Of a stretch of 64,000 nucleotides of DNA, positions 48,328 through 61,069 are shown piece by piece. The stretch is from Ptychodera flava (taxonomy: Eukaryota; Hemichordata; Enteropneusta; Ptychoderidae): NCBI RefSeq assembly GCF_041260155.1, contig NC_091931.1, forward strand, positions 23,767,654 through 23,831,653. The letters run 5' to 3'. Within the stretch, counting starts at the first letter, position 1; the number at the start of each line of letters is the position of its first letter. The notes under the pieces were generated by a model. It saw only the letters and a program-made list of their open reading frames with translations. It did not search any database and had not been told where the DNA came from. A program made the position numbers and the translations under genes.

Positions 48328-48669
48328 TCATGGGCCAGTGGCTAGAGCAGTGGACTCACGATCACAGGATGGTGAGTTCGAGCCCCGGCATGGCCATGGT
48401 GTTGTGTCCTTGAGCAAGGCACTTTATTCCTCATTGCTCCTCCCCCACCAGAGGAGTGATGGGTACCTGGTAGGACAGTGGTTGTAATGTGTGTGTTTAG
48501 CTCTGCTGCGCTTATTGGCTGCACATGTGAGCTGTAGTTTGCTCCCCAGGGAGTTGAGTGGTATCATATTAGGTCCAGTGACCAGGGGTAATAATAATTG
48601 TAAAGCGCCTTGAGCACATGTACTTGTGGATATGTGCGCTAAAGAAGAACCCAATATTATTATTATTAT
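48328..48669 (+). mobile_element. tRNA-derived SINE with L2/CR1-like tail
   Basis: The head has a tRNA-like A box (GTGGCTAGAGCAGTGG, 48338-48353) and B box (GGTGAGTTCGAGCCCC, 48371-48386). The body has TGTGTCCTTGAGCAAGGCAC, a stretch common in animal SINEs. The tail AAAGCGCCTTGAGCACATG...GTGCGCTAAAG followed by (ATT)n resembles the 3' end of the LINE at 34496-35006. It is inserted within a TACA repeat, which resumes at 48669. Confidence 0.85.
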
Positions 48670-48732
48670 ACATACATACATACATACATACATACATACA
48701 TACATACATACATACATACATACATACATACA
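48670..48732. repeat. (TACA)n, right of the SINE
   Basis: Continuation of the TACA repeat interrupted by the SINE. Confidence 0.95.
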
Positions 48733-49001
48733 AGAAATTAATTTAAAGTTTCGTTGGAGAAGTTTGAGCCACTTAAGAGTTTAAAAATTCGTTTTTCAAA
48801 GCGTATAGTTCCTTCTAGAGTATAATGTCGCCTTACTCACTAAACAAAAGGCGTCGCTGTACAGAAGCTAACTGTGTAGAGACATGTTAAATAGTGTGGT
48901 ACAAGGGGTTAACGAACTACTGTTATACGAAGGGTCATTGATGCGCCGAGGTAACTGCACCTACTTTCCGAATGTTAAGAAAGCGACCGCGGTTGATTTT
49001 G

Positions 49002-49040
49002 TCCTAATCACAGTCCCTCGTGGAGGGACCGTGTCCTAAT
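49002..49040. mobile_element. 25-bp palindromic micro-insertion with 7-bp target duplication
   Basis: The insert is 49009-49033, with arms CACAGTCCCTC and GAGGGACCGTG around GTG. TCCTAAT stands immediately on both sides (49002-49008, 49034-49040). Confidence 0.75.
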
Positions 49041-49383
49041 TCAGTTAGCGTAGCGTGTCGGTAAATCATGCGATCCTCGATAATCTGACGCCGACCACTT
49101 TGCAAGGCTGCATTGGTACCGTGTGTTGCGAGTTCGAGTCCAATGAAAAACATACCGACTTTATTTCCTTCCATTTCACATGTGACCATAAACTTGTATT
49201 TTAAAGTATCATTTTTTTAGTTTGATGATGAACCCTATATAAGTTGTCACGATGGAGAATTACCGCAACATTGAAGTCTGGAATGCCTGAGAATTAGAAC
49301 TTTTTCTGTCAACACACAAATATTGTCATCAATGTATTATGGGCAAATGACGTGTGTAAATTTCCGGCACGTTCATCTAATAA

Positions 49384-50318
49384 GGGACCGTTCAGTTTTT
49401 AAGGCCTGGGGGGCGGAAAAATCTTGTCGCCGGTGTTCAAAAAAGTATAGACCCCCCTGCATTTTTCGTGATTAAAAGATGACCCCCCTTTGTCAAACAA
49501 AAAAATTTGATGACCCCCCCCCCCCCGACTGAAAATAACCAAAATATGTCAAATTTACCCGCACGGTTTGGATTTGAACTCCGGCGCGCGGTGCACTTTA
49601 TCCGTGTAGCAGAGATGCCAGTGCACAAACTTCTCAGCCACATCCATGCAAACGTCTGTTAATTAGGACAACTGTAAGGCAATTTTTAACTTCATTTCCA
49701 TAGACAACTTATGTCCATCACACTTTTATGCAAATCCCCCTTTTTGTCTCAGTGCTACCATTCAGGGTCGCGAGCATGTAAATGGTCTTTCAAAGATGAG
49801 ATAGGCACTTAACCAGATACTACTGTAATATGAGTTGGCCGCCGAAGGCAGCCCGCTGCTTAATGTAGTTGATTGGGAAAGTCTGGGCCTGCCAGTAAAG
49901 AGGGTCATGGGCCACGACGTCGATCATGGCCATTGCATGAAGTAAACCTATTTATTGTAGTTGGCCGCCGAAGGCGGCCCGCCGGTAAAGAGGGTCGATC
50001 ATGGCCATTGCATGAAGTAAACCTAATTGGAGTGGGCCACCAAAGGCGTCCGCCCGTTAAGAGGGTCATGGGCCATTACATAAAGTCAATTTATTGTAGT
50101 GGGCCGCCGAAGGCGGCCCGCCGGTAAAGAGGGTTGATCATGGCCATGGCATAAAGTGAACTTTATTGTAGGTATTATGTTTTTGAAAATGTGGTGACCC
50201 CCCCCCCCCTTTCCTACCAGTGAAAAAGCGATGACCCCCCCCTTTTCGGATTCCAAATTACAATGACACCCGTTGGATTTTGCCCGCCCCTCCCCGGCCG
50301 TAAAAACTGAACGGTCCC
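49384..50318. mobile_element. 935-bp inverted-repeat element with TAA target duplication
   Basis: The left end GGGACCGTTCAGTTTTTAAG and the reverse complement of the right end match over about 20 bases with one difference, then G-rich. TAA flanks both sides (49381-49383, 50319-50321). It shares the GGGA-C TIR start and TAA target with the element at 44118, and the C-tract phrase TGACCC(C)n. No transposase. About 49830-50165 is an internal tandem array. Confidence 0.85.
49830..50165. repeat. GC-rich ~75-bp tandem array inside the TAA element
   Basis: About four units carrying GGCCGCCGAAGGCGGCCCGC, AAAGAGGGT and GATCATGGCCATTGCAT. Each unit contains a strong GC hairpin. Confidence 0.85.
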
Positions 50319-50321
50319 TAA

Positions 50322-53300
50322 ACTTCTCCGAGTTATCGACTACACGACAAAATCGGCGGAATTATAAAAATTAAGACACCTATTTCCAACATTTTGATGG
50401 GAGTCTTCGCCGTAAAAACTGTTCATTTTCTACGAAAGAAAGTTTCGGATTTTCAATTTAATTTGCGAATAGTACACAATGGGGTACGGCACGGATCGAT
50501 CCCTGCGCAGTTGGTTGAATGTCCACTCTTGTTCGGACTGATTTTAAAGTATACCGTACCATCGCCTTTATCTCCGCCGCATCATTCACAAATAGTTGGG
50601 CCCATTTATTACTAGCAAAGTACCGGTTTTGCAGCCCCCTCGGTCGCAGTCCATTGATTCTTTATGTACAGAGTCAGGATTTGGTTTCGTGGGCACATTA
50701 GAAACAAGATGATTTTCACGCTTTCGTGCATGTAGTAGTCCGACGATGGAGACCTCGTTCTATTTATCTGACATATCATGCGTGGTGAGAACCATAGTTA
50801 TCCGTAATCACACGGTCACTGGCAGCAAAAGAAGAATTTTCGAAAATTGAAAACTCAAAATAAAACTGGCCAACAGTTTTAATATGTGTACTTTCCTTTC
50901 CAGCCACTTAGAAAAAGATATTACGCGCATGTTTTAAAGTTACATGGCTGCGATGAGCAGAAACATGTTTTTGCCGAATCCTAACACAGGTACTATCGAT
51001 GCTTGCCCACTTGTACTCACTTCAAGCTTGTTACATCATGACTGGTCGGTATTTTTGTTGTCCGTCTGTGCGCAAAATTGTTTTTGAGCCACAACAATCT
51101 TACGGAATAATATACATAGGAACACCAATAAAACTGCCACAGCTCATCTAACACCTGAACACGAACGATCACATTCTCGCCACACCTCTACGAGTATTTA
51201 TTTTATTTGTTCACATGAAAGAATAATCAATTTACAGACACCAATTGAGTGAAAGTTTCCCAATTGGACCGTCATCTTCCAAAGGCTCCTTGAAAATTCA
51301 TAAAATAGCTGTACATATCAGAAAAATCAATAACATTTAAAACAATAATAAGTAAGGGGAAAAATCATGACATATTATAATGAGCATCAACAAAATAAAA
51401 ATTATAATTAAAAACAATTAGAGTACGTTACAATGACACTTTGATCCCTCGAGTCTCCCCTATCATTGTTTCTGAAGGCCCAACGAATTATTTCACCCAA
51501 CCTTGGAACAATGTAGGAATTGAGGGAAGTTCATGGCGACATCATTGCGTACAATAACTCGAGTTCAAGGTCACAACGCGCCAAAAACTCTTTAGACCAC
51601 ATCTGTACCGACTTCATTTTTTTTCTGGTGTTAAGAGTGAACCGTCTGAGTCAGCATTGCTTATTCTGTGAACCTATTTGCAATGGTACTCTAAAACCAT
51701 GCCTGATTAAAATCAAGTGACACTTTCCACATATAAAATTTCGTACCCCGTATAGACGTATGTGTACATGTGATCTTTAATTGATTGAAAATGTTCACGA
51801 TATCCGGTAGATATGAAAGCTAAAGTAAGATTAATTGGAGTCAGCAGTGCTTGTTCTGTGACCTAATTATGTTACTCTAAAACCATACCTGATTTAAATC
51901 ACGATACTTCCCAAACATTACCCCATAGACGTATGTCTATGAAAACTCAAGAGGAATTCTCCGTCTTTCGGTACACCATACGGGGTAGTTCACATGTCCG
52001 TCCCCAGGGATGGGGGCGGGGGAGGGTTGTCGTGGTCCCAGCACAGGTTTCTTGCTGTTATTGTTTATCTTATTTTAATACGTTGGAGTATGATACTGCC
52101 AATGAAGATTTATACTGCCAGCAAAATATGTCTTGGTCTTATGGAACTGGCAAATATCTTAAACTGCAGCAACGTCGGCTGGTTGCTTGTTTATGTCTTT
52201 CATAAAGCTTGCATTGGATATCCGTAGCAGTATCGTCGGTATCAAATGGTTTTGATCCACAAACATTCTCCGAGAAACCGTATTTGGTTAAGGCCCATAA
52301 TTCTCTCCCCCTCCCTTCCCCCCCCCCTCTCCCCGTACGTACCTGTACCGATCGCTCATCACTTGCATTGAATTCAAAGCTCTCGGTGCATTTCTTTGGT
52401 GTTATTCTCTTAGTCTTATTGTTGACTCCGTGAATACGAAACACTATAGCTATACAAGTAAACCTACATGCGTTTCGAGCGCCCACAGGAATCTAAATGA
52501 GTATAAGCTTTTGTTTTACCTATGATGTAATGCTCTGCCACACAATGTTTGTTTTGTTCGCGTAAGTCTAGCCGACTGTCCTCAAAATTGTCACAAAACT
52601 GCACAGGGGTTAGGTCAGGGCATAGACGTACCACATGATGTCATATCCGTTCTGAAACGTCGTCTCACAATAAGATTATAATTGAAGGCGGCAAGTTCAT
52701 CGTCGCTCAATGTCAATGTCAATGTCAAGTGTAAATATCGCCGACCAGTAAAGATCAAAGCGAATCGACAAATTTTCAACGTTGTTTATAACTACTCGTT
52801 CAAGCACGGGGCGACGTTTTTCGAGAGCTCGTATAAGCAGAATTTACATTCCGTCACGTCTTCACGTGACGTCGGAATGGTGACATCATCAGCTGTCGAA
52901 AAACATTACGACAAGGACACTATTTTCAGCAACGAAAGCTTTGTAATACACCCATTCACCTTTAAGCTGTCTATAGCTACACATCCCTAACACTGACAAC
53001 AATAATTTGCATTTGTACGCGAACGGTTATGGCGACGGGGTTTTTGAGTCTAAAGGCATGCAAACTCCAATCCCCTAGCCACGCCTTGAGATTTGAAACA
53101 TAAACAAAATTATCCATGCTAATTGAAAGTGTCCGCTGCAGCGCTTGCGTTTTTATATGTCAAACGTTGCTACAGTATGGTCATTCTTTCGCCAGTGATC
53201 GAAACTACACCGTAACCAAATTCAGTGCATAACATACTACGGTGCTCTCAAATACGATATGGACATAGTTGGGCACAGTAGAATAGTTGCGAAGGACTAT

Positions 53301-56133
53301 CCTGTTGCTCGAGTACGCAGGGGTCATCTATCGCACCCTTTCTTTGTCGGTGCAATCAATGGACACGGTCTGTCAGTTTCAATCATGGGTCTCGAAGAGT
53401 ACTTACCTGTCGATATTGTCCAAACCATTCAGCTACAACGTAACATACTGAACATAACGAGTGCTGATTTCTGCGTGCAATTTACAAAATAAAATGGAAG
53501 GTCTCTTAAAATGCACTTTCAAGGACAGTCAGCGTATCAGTGTTGAGGACAACGATTTGGTCGCAGAAAACTACCACTGACAAAACACTTTGAAATCCTT
53601 GAACTTACACTAGTTTGAAATATGCGAGTGTACTGTATGTCCACTTGGATGGTTCGAGTGCTGGTATGTAAGTGAATTTTTCACCACTGAAAATATTATC
53701 TCACCTCAATCAGAAGTCGCCGGCAGCAGAGCTTACCAATGTTCTATGGAACTTTTTGTGCAGGAAAAATTATGTTGTGTACTTTCACCTCAGACGGGGT
53801 GCCACTCCGAACCGCTCCAAATCGATTCTTTCAACGACGCTGAAAGATGTATTTGCCACGTGCAAATACATCTCTCTGTGATTCGTCTATAGACGATGAA
53901 TAACGATAGGATATACCTTTCATCATCAGAACTTTCAGAACGCGAGTCGGAGACTCAGAATTTTGTAAACGGTTTCCACCGACGCACTGTGGCATCCCCG
54001 AGATTGTCCTGTATACACAATGGCCTGATCACAAGCAATGCCGTTTTCTGTATGGGTGGAGTTGATTGAGAAAGACAAGTATATTTAGTCGTTTTCACTG
54101 AGGATCAACGACCGTGTCAAGGAGTAGCCACAGCTATCATACATATTTGTAGATATGTGCATACATCTCCAAATGGCTCGGACTTCGGCATTTCAATGAA
54201 CATCCCTGAGCGTTTGTGAGGATTTTGCCCACACGCGATGGTGCTACATCGCCTATGTGAGACGAACAGACAAGAAAAAACAGCCTTGCGATGATGTCCA
54301 GCGTATATGCACTAATAACACACACAATCAATTTTTCGAGGAGCATTTATTCTATGCGCCAGACTTTTAATTAAAATTTTACATGTTGCTCTCATAGGTT
54401 CAGTCCCTCCACACACATGAGTTGAATAGAAATCGAAAATATAATTTTAAAAAATTCCTTAATAGATTCAAAGGTTTCAGAAATACTTAAAATCTTTGAA
54501 AGATATTTTTTCATGCGCTATTACTTTTTATTCCCGTTGATAAAACTCATTGGTACCAAATGGGCGTTTTACAATTAAGTCACCACATGCTCGCGCTAAA
54601 TTCATTGGTTACCTGGACTGAGCGTTATCCCCTCTTCCAGAACACCAAGCAAAATATTTTTGCATTTGCGTCGCCCCTGTGCGACGACTATTAGGTATAG
54701 TATAGTATGCGCCTCGAAATGTAAATACTTAACCTTTCGCTCAAACTTTCCGTAAAGATAACGCTAAACCGTTCTATTCGGAAACCAAATAATAAAAATC
54801 TAATTATCTAATATTTCCCGACCCTTGAAATTCGAAATGACGCCATTCATGTATTAACTCTTTGGGGAAAAATTAAATTTTCGATTTTCATTTTCATAAT
54901 TTAATCCAAGAACTCCAAAATGAGCCCCCTCCCCCTTTCAAGTGGTATACCAAAAAGATATAATGAAAGTTTGAGAGTCCGAATATCTGTCCCGGAGGCG
55001 CTTTCTTTATTGCATCTTCTGAAATTTACATATATTTCGGGTCAGTTTCTAACGGTACGCATATTTTAGTATACCTGTTCGAAATGTTACGAAATGAATA
55101 TTCGCGTATGGTCGAGGTTACTATTTCAAGGAGTGACATTAAAGTGTCATTGTCTACAAAGGCTCTTTCACGATTTATTCCTGTGCCCTGATGACCTGCC
55201 CATTTGCAAACCGACGCCATAAAATTCCGTCCATGACCTGAAGCAGAGAGATGGTGGTCGTACGCAAAGGGTAACAATTCGTCATGTTGTCACAAGTCAA
55301 CTTAAAAGTATAGACAAGGACTTAATATTTGGTTCATACCGGTCGGAGCGCTTCTGCTGTCCAGGACCTGACCGAACAAAGACAGACAAACAGATTAAAC
55401 ACACGAACATGGGGCCGACAGACTAACACACTCACGTCATAGACACAGTGAGGCATGGTGGTTTTGACAGTGTAACTGCCGAGGCTAAGAGCGAGAGAGA
55501 GTTGAAGATTTGTGTGTCTGCATGCTTGCAATAAATTTCTGAAACGGTTTTGATCATTAGGAAAGCAGTGAACCCGTAAGGTTAAGTAGGGGCCACGTGT
55601 TTCATGCTGTAGACAGAGGACGAAGAGAATAGTGGGCGCAGTCTCAGCGGAGACATCGCCTACTGATGAACGGACTGTCATGTGATATTTCTATATTTCC
55701 TTCTTGCTATTGTTTCTTCACTTTCTAAAATTACAACGGTTCTCGCAACATTATTGTCCACTCGATTCGGGCTATGATACCAGTGGCACGTGATCTAGAA
55801 ATACAAGCACGGTATCAAAAATTTGGTGGAACTACAGTTAAAAATCTACAAAGTAACTAATTCTCACCATGAAGGAAGTCTGCGTACCACCTTTTTTTGG
55901 TGGGGCTAAAGCCCCACTCAATTATCAGATTTATCTAATATAAATATTAGTTACTTGATAAAATATTCAATGGAAAACAAAAGAATGACAAACTGTTAAT
56001 GGGGTGTTTACACTTTCACTAATGCGAGAACCTGGGATTGAGAAGGGCGCCTTTTTAACACACTGAGCTGTGAAAATCGATTTTAATTTATTCATGGCAC
56101 TGGGGCATACCTTACAGGGACAACTGTAAATTT
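50322..56133. other. No gene recognised over 5.8 kb
   Basis: Many short frames, none with a recognisable motif. Structures seen: a ~190-bp tandem duplication (51648-51765 and 51839-51942, sharing GAGTCAGCA and TACTCTAAAACCATACCTGA-like phrases); a possible retroelement 3' tail on the minus strand near 51190-51300 ending in AAATAAAATAAATA; and the small hairpin TGGGGCTAAAGCCCCA near 55902. Confidence 0.45.
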
Positions 56134-56640
56134 TATTTTTATTTGTTCTTTAATTCGAGAACGTGCTCATAAAACCAGAGAAAACATAAACAAGACACAA
56201 AACATGCTCGGCAAGAAAATAAAAAAGCTAGACATAGTATCTTCACTCAGGACACAAGTACAGAAAAAATCTTGCGCCAAAAGTTGCTGTGTCGAATTAT
56301 ATCACAGGAAAAAGCTGCTTCGATCAGATAATTTTTGCTTTCCATCAAACGAACGTAGAAATTAGAACGGGTCATCCGTTGTTTACTTTGAAATATCAAG
56401 ATGCAATGTGACTGACAAAGGTTTCTGATATACTCAATCGGTGTCTAATACCCAACAATATTCTAAAAGCGTTATTGCATGAAACTCTTATGATCATTGA
56501 TACATTTCTCAGTGTATGTACTCCAAAGATGTGAACTGTACAGAGCAGAACAATATGCCTGAAAAAGGCACAGTATAACATCAATGATAAAGTCGAATGG
56601 GTCTAATTCAAAGTAGCACCGTTGTTTCTGCGGCTTCTGT
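56134..56640 (-). mobile_element. LINE 3' remnant (reverse transcriptase C-terminal region)
   Basis: Minus-strand 56396-56584 encodes a worn version of the region after the RT core of CR1-type LINEs (RVSCNNAFRILLGIRH, compare RVAYNNCFRRLF in the LINE at 37426-37812). Several frame breaks; 5'-truncated and old. Confidence 0.55.
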
Positions 56641-57104
56641 GTCAGCACAGCGACGAATCATACAGGTAGCTTGACATTTCCACCATTCGACTTTATAATT
56701 GATGTTACCGTTAATTTTTTACACATTATTCTCACTTCATGGCTGATACGGAGTTACACGCAATGGGTGTTAGGCCGAAGCATACAGACCCGACTCGGGT
56801 ACACCCGATGCATTGAAGGCATACATTGACCACAGAAATGAAGTATTCTCCAATGTGCTAAGTGAAAAATGTCAACCTAGAAATGAAGAAAGCTTTGAAT
56901 ACTCTCATTTGCCGTTTTATTTCAAATTTTCATTTTCCGGTGATTACCATGCAGCAATAATAATTTTGCAAACCATTATATGTGTTACATGACATCTACG
57001 TGCAGTATACACAAAACCTTTCAAAAAGTTAGGCGGAAAAAAATGAAAAGAAGAACATTACATCAGCGCATAACCTTTGCCAAATGTCATAGACCAGAAA
57101 CAAA
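56641..57104. other. No gene recognised
   Basis: An inverted repeat of about 26 bases (TAACATCAATGATAAAGTCG at 56575 and its near complement at 56682) spans the edge of the LINE remnant. Otherwise unremarkable. Confidence 0.4.
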
Positions 57105-59110
57105 TGTAAAGTTGATTGGTTTATAGTTACAACTTCAAGCGAAACCGTATGCTGACAAGTATGTCAGTGCGACTACTAAACAACTTGCAAAATCAGGTCA
57201 TCGCATTGTACATATGATGGCCTCAGATGACCTTTGATGGCCTCAATGACGTTTGATACATGTATCTAACCATGGAGATACGTCCTGATCTAACTAAGTA
57301 AAAAAGATCCCCTTTTTTCTCCTTTATCCAAACAAACTCTCAATCCTCACAGAACTCACTGAACTTGCCATGAACAGTCCTATGCACGATAAAGGGGTCA
57401 CAACAATATTAACGAACGTCTGTGTAACAGAAGGGAACGAACGGATTGGGAGATGTTTCCGGCTGAACGTGTCACCCTATGTAGGTCAAAGTTGAACTAG
57501 GGAATGCATAAGTTGCTTCACTGGTTTGTCTCATGCCCTAACCAAACTTTCAATAGTTAGGCCATCTCTGTTGTCATACTTGATCGTGTTACCGTAAATA
57601 GGTCAACCATATAATGATCAACAAAAGTTGCCTGGTGGTTTAATGCCCCGCCCCGTTTTACAAAAGTCAGGTCAAATCCATCCCCGATATCATGCTGAAC
57701 ATTATATGCTGTCATCGTTTAATGATATTACAGTCCCACGACGAGAAGTTAAATCAATCGTGCCGTTCGATTTGTTCAGAGCGAAATATCACTCCTGCAC
57801 CATTGTACCACAACAACGCCCATTGTGTTGCTCAACTTTGTCATTCTGATGTGTAACATACCGTATATATATCCAGGTCAACGGAAGGACCATGGTGAAA
57901 ATCAGAGGACAAAGCTCCACAAAGCCGCTGCGCCCTCGCCGTCAACATCAGGGAAAACCCGGCATGTCGGAAGCAGAGGAAATGATTGACAGGTGAATCG
58001 GGTCGTAGGTCAGACGGTCATTGCATGGCCAGCTGGAAAAAACGGGCCAGCCAAAACAACGGCCCTATAAGTAAGGGCCAGAACAACTGACGTCAAAGTC
58101 GGAAAGTAAATTGCCGTCGCTTGGATAAGCGCGTTTTCGAACCTGCGCGATCTGGCGCTGTGTTTGTCTGAAAGAAGCTGAAAAGTCGTTACTGGATTGA
58201 ATGCATACATTTCTGGATACAGCGCGCATTTTACAGCTCTAGCCCGATCCGCTTTTCTCAAACTCAAGAGAAATCAACATATTATATGACCTCCCTTGCA
58301 CTTATGAACCCTGTGCAAATTTCTTTCTTTTATCTCCACCCTGTTTGAGACGTCATATCTCATGAATAATTAATATCAAGGCACACCAAGCAATTAAGAA
58401 CAGTCCCTCGTGCCTTCGGACTCACAGTTATGCCTGCGGCATCCCCCACCCCGTGTATACGAGAGACTATACCAATGAAAGAAAAGAAAAGGCACAAGGG
58501 ACTTTCGACAGTCTATAGGTATCACCACACATTTCAAAGTCACTGACTCATTGATTAGTCACAGAAAGCCGGCACTGGACAACTCTGTCCGATAGCAAAA
58601 TAGTTTATTTCACTTGCATACAATGTAGCTGTTTATAGTAAAAAATTTCGGCTCAGAGTTAGGAGATATGATTTTTGCTGAAGCTAAAACTGTCTCACAC
58701 AGAGTTGTGGCACCGAACTGAAACCCGATGTACCTTATAAACCTGTCAAAACTTTTATTTGCTTTTTTCTATTGCCTTTAAGTTACGATTGCCGCTCCCT
58801 CGCCCCGAAGAGGCCAAATGCCCCCTTGCCATAAAGTGACTTATATACTGCAGTTGGTCATTGTATTCCCGGTATATAGGTTTGAATAGAATACTGCCGG
58901 ACAGCGGATAAAAATGAGAGTTGCACATGCACAACATATACAGTGTTGGCTCTAACCGTTGACCGATGGCAATTTGTTATCATGGCAACTAGACATTTAT
59001 TATCGTCCCAATTATTGTGCCAGCAAGAAAAGAACGAAAGAACATCTTCACAATGCCGGCTTTACTATTCACATAACTTCATCAAAGAGTCCAACTTATA
59101 CATCGGTCAC

Positions 59111-59195
59111 TAGACTGAAAGATCCGTCGCTCGAGGGCGCTCGTAGAGCCAGAGCGTCTGTCCTCAACTTGAAAGGGCGGATCTTTCAGTGTAAT
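59111..59195. mobile_element. Small inverted-repeat insertion, right copy only
   Basis: Ends AGACTGAAAGATCCG and CGGATCTTTCAGT are reverse complements. It is absent from the left copy near 14620. GTCAC occurs just outside both ends (TCGGTCAC, TTTGTCAC) and may be the target duplication. A related left end lies at 41188. Confidence 0.65.
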
Positions 59196-60662
59196 TTGTC
59201 ACATACCTATCATCGTATCTCCTGACCGACATTCCGAGATTTTTATCAAAAGGAATTGGTGGACATAGTGGACGATTTCAGGCGGGATGAATTCGACCTG
59301 GGTTTGAGAGAGCAGGACTTTCACTTTCGAGGCGCATATGCCTTACAGTTCATTATCTACAATATGTAATGTTATTCTTGGCAAATTACAGTCCGAATCA
59401 GATTAAGAGAAAAACTATTCCTAAATTTTGTCTCTTTGGAAGTCGAAAAAAATAGCATCAGTTGCCAGGTATTTGTAGTCTAGAGATTTTCTTAGTGGAG
59501 CCAGCTGTATAGGTGTTGGATCGATAGGTTCAAGAAATTTGTATATTGCCATACCGAGATTAATCATTATGTACGTAGATTGTGCGTTTCTTGCCGGACA
59601 CTCAACCGGACCCTCTAGGCAGGAAATCAGTCGTCAACAATGACATTGGGACATTGATAACTTAAACATCGACCATTCAGACGTGCCTTTTCTGTAGTTT
59701 ATTTCAAGAACAGAACACAGTTATAAATTTGCGGGGTTTTTTTTCCATAAAGATTCTTTTTCCGGTCACACGCCCTCTGGCGGCAAGTAGTGATAGATCT
59801 TGTTGTGAATGCCATCATGTGTCCTCATACGAATACGGGAGCTCAGAGAGGTAGTATAATAACACATATTCAACTCACAAAACTTTGATTTCTCATAACA
59901 AACAGTAATTGTACATTATTTTATTTTCCTGATGTTATACACAATATGGTTATTAGAACCGTTAGTTACATGTAGTAAACCTGTATCAGTACGTATCGAG
60001 AATAAATCTATGATGTGAACAGAGAGGGGAATCACATCATGAATGCAAACACAAAGTTTTAGAGCGGTCTACAGTACATCTTCAATAATATCGAACACAC
60101 AGTGCACTGTACCAACAGTATTAGCAATAGTGACAAGATTGACCCCTAGTTAAAGTGTTTCAAGAATAAAAGTATAGCGTTCTGTATCACACAGGGCAAA
60201 ATCAGCCTTGGAGGCACACCTCTCGCCAGCTCGATAAAGGTTCAGACGTATGATGTTTTCCAAAATCAGAACATACCATGGCACAGAAAATCTAATCAAT
60301 AACTACCGTATAGTGCCAAACATGGCGCATAGAAAGAGGGTTCGTGCACGTAAAAGTTTGATCGTACTGTTTCAGGTACTAACTATGAATTCTGATTATG
60401 CTTGCACATGACCCTCCACGTAGAGAACAATTGGAGTCCAATGCCCTAACTTGAATAACATACGCAAGCAATCTGACTGATGACAATATCAAAATCACCA
60501 CGCGACCTCAACGGCTAAGTATAAGCGTACTGAAGTCAAAGTCATTGGAGCGAGAGTTTCGTTATAGGAGGAGCTACTTTGACTCTAACGTCTGGTGTAG
60601 AAGATGTTAACGCTCCTGGTAGCCGGTCGGTCAATGTAAACTGTTTATCGAGTCCTTTACCG

Positions 60663-60706
60663 TTAAAATCCTACCACTGCAGCCAAAACCATGATCGCCA
60701 CCAAAA
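60663..60706 (-). CDS. Copy C exon 5
   Basis: Acceptor TTTTTTCTCGTCTGCAG; 44 bases completing a valine codon, LVAIMVLAAVVGF, stop. Identical in protein to copy A. Confidence 0.72.
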
Positions 60707-60986
60707 CTGCAGACGAGAAAAAATATAACATCAATGATATCAGTGATACGATTAAAAAAAATGGGTCCTCAGAATTCTAGAAACGCAATGAGCCTTGTTT
60801 TCTTCAAGCCCTTGCACCAAAAACTTTGCAGCGAAAATCTCCATTCTAAATGCTTATCATACTTTCAATCAGTTGTATATATGTGCCGTAACATTGTTGC
60901 CTTATTTGTGCAGTGTACATTCGTTCATTTATACATCCATGAATTCATTAATTCTTTAATATATTTATTAATGCATTTATGCACTA

Positions 60987-61069
<83 letters not shown>

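Noticed and set aside
47060-48331. Reading frames of 195-423 codons on both strands (MYVCMYVC, HTYIHTYI)
   Set aside because: They are the translation of the TACA repeat, which has no stop in several frames.
49040-49140. A-box-like TAGCGTAGCGTG and B-box-like GAGTTCGAGTCC
   Set aside because: The spacing is about 85 bases and no acceptor stem forms. At most a very old tRNA-derived repeat; too weak to annotate.
52682-52990. 102-codon plus-strand frame
   Set aside because: No recognisable domain, no splice context, repetitive N-terminus (NVNVNV); chance cannot be excluded.
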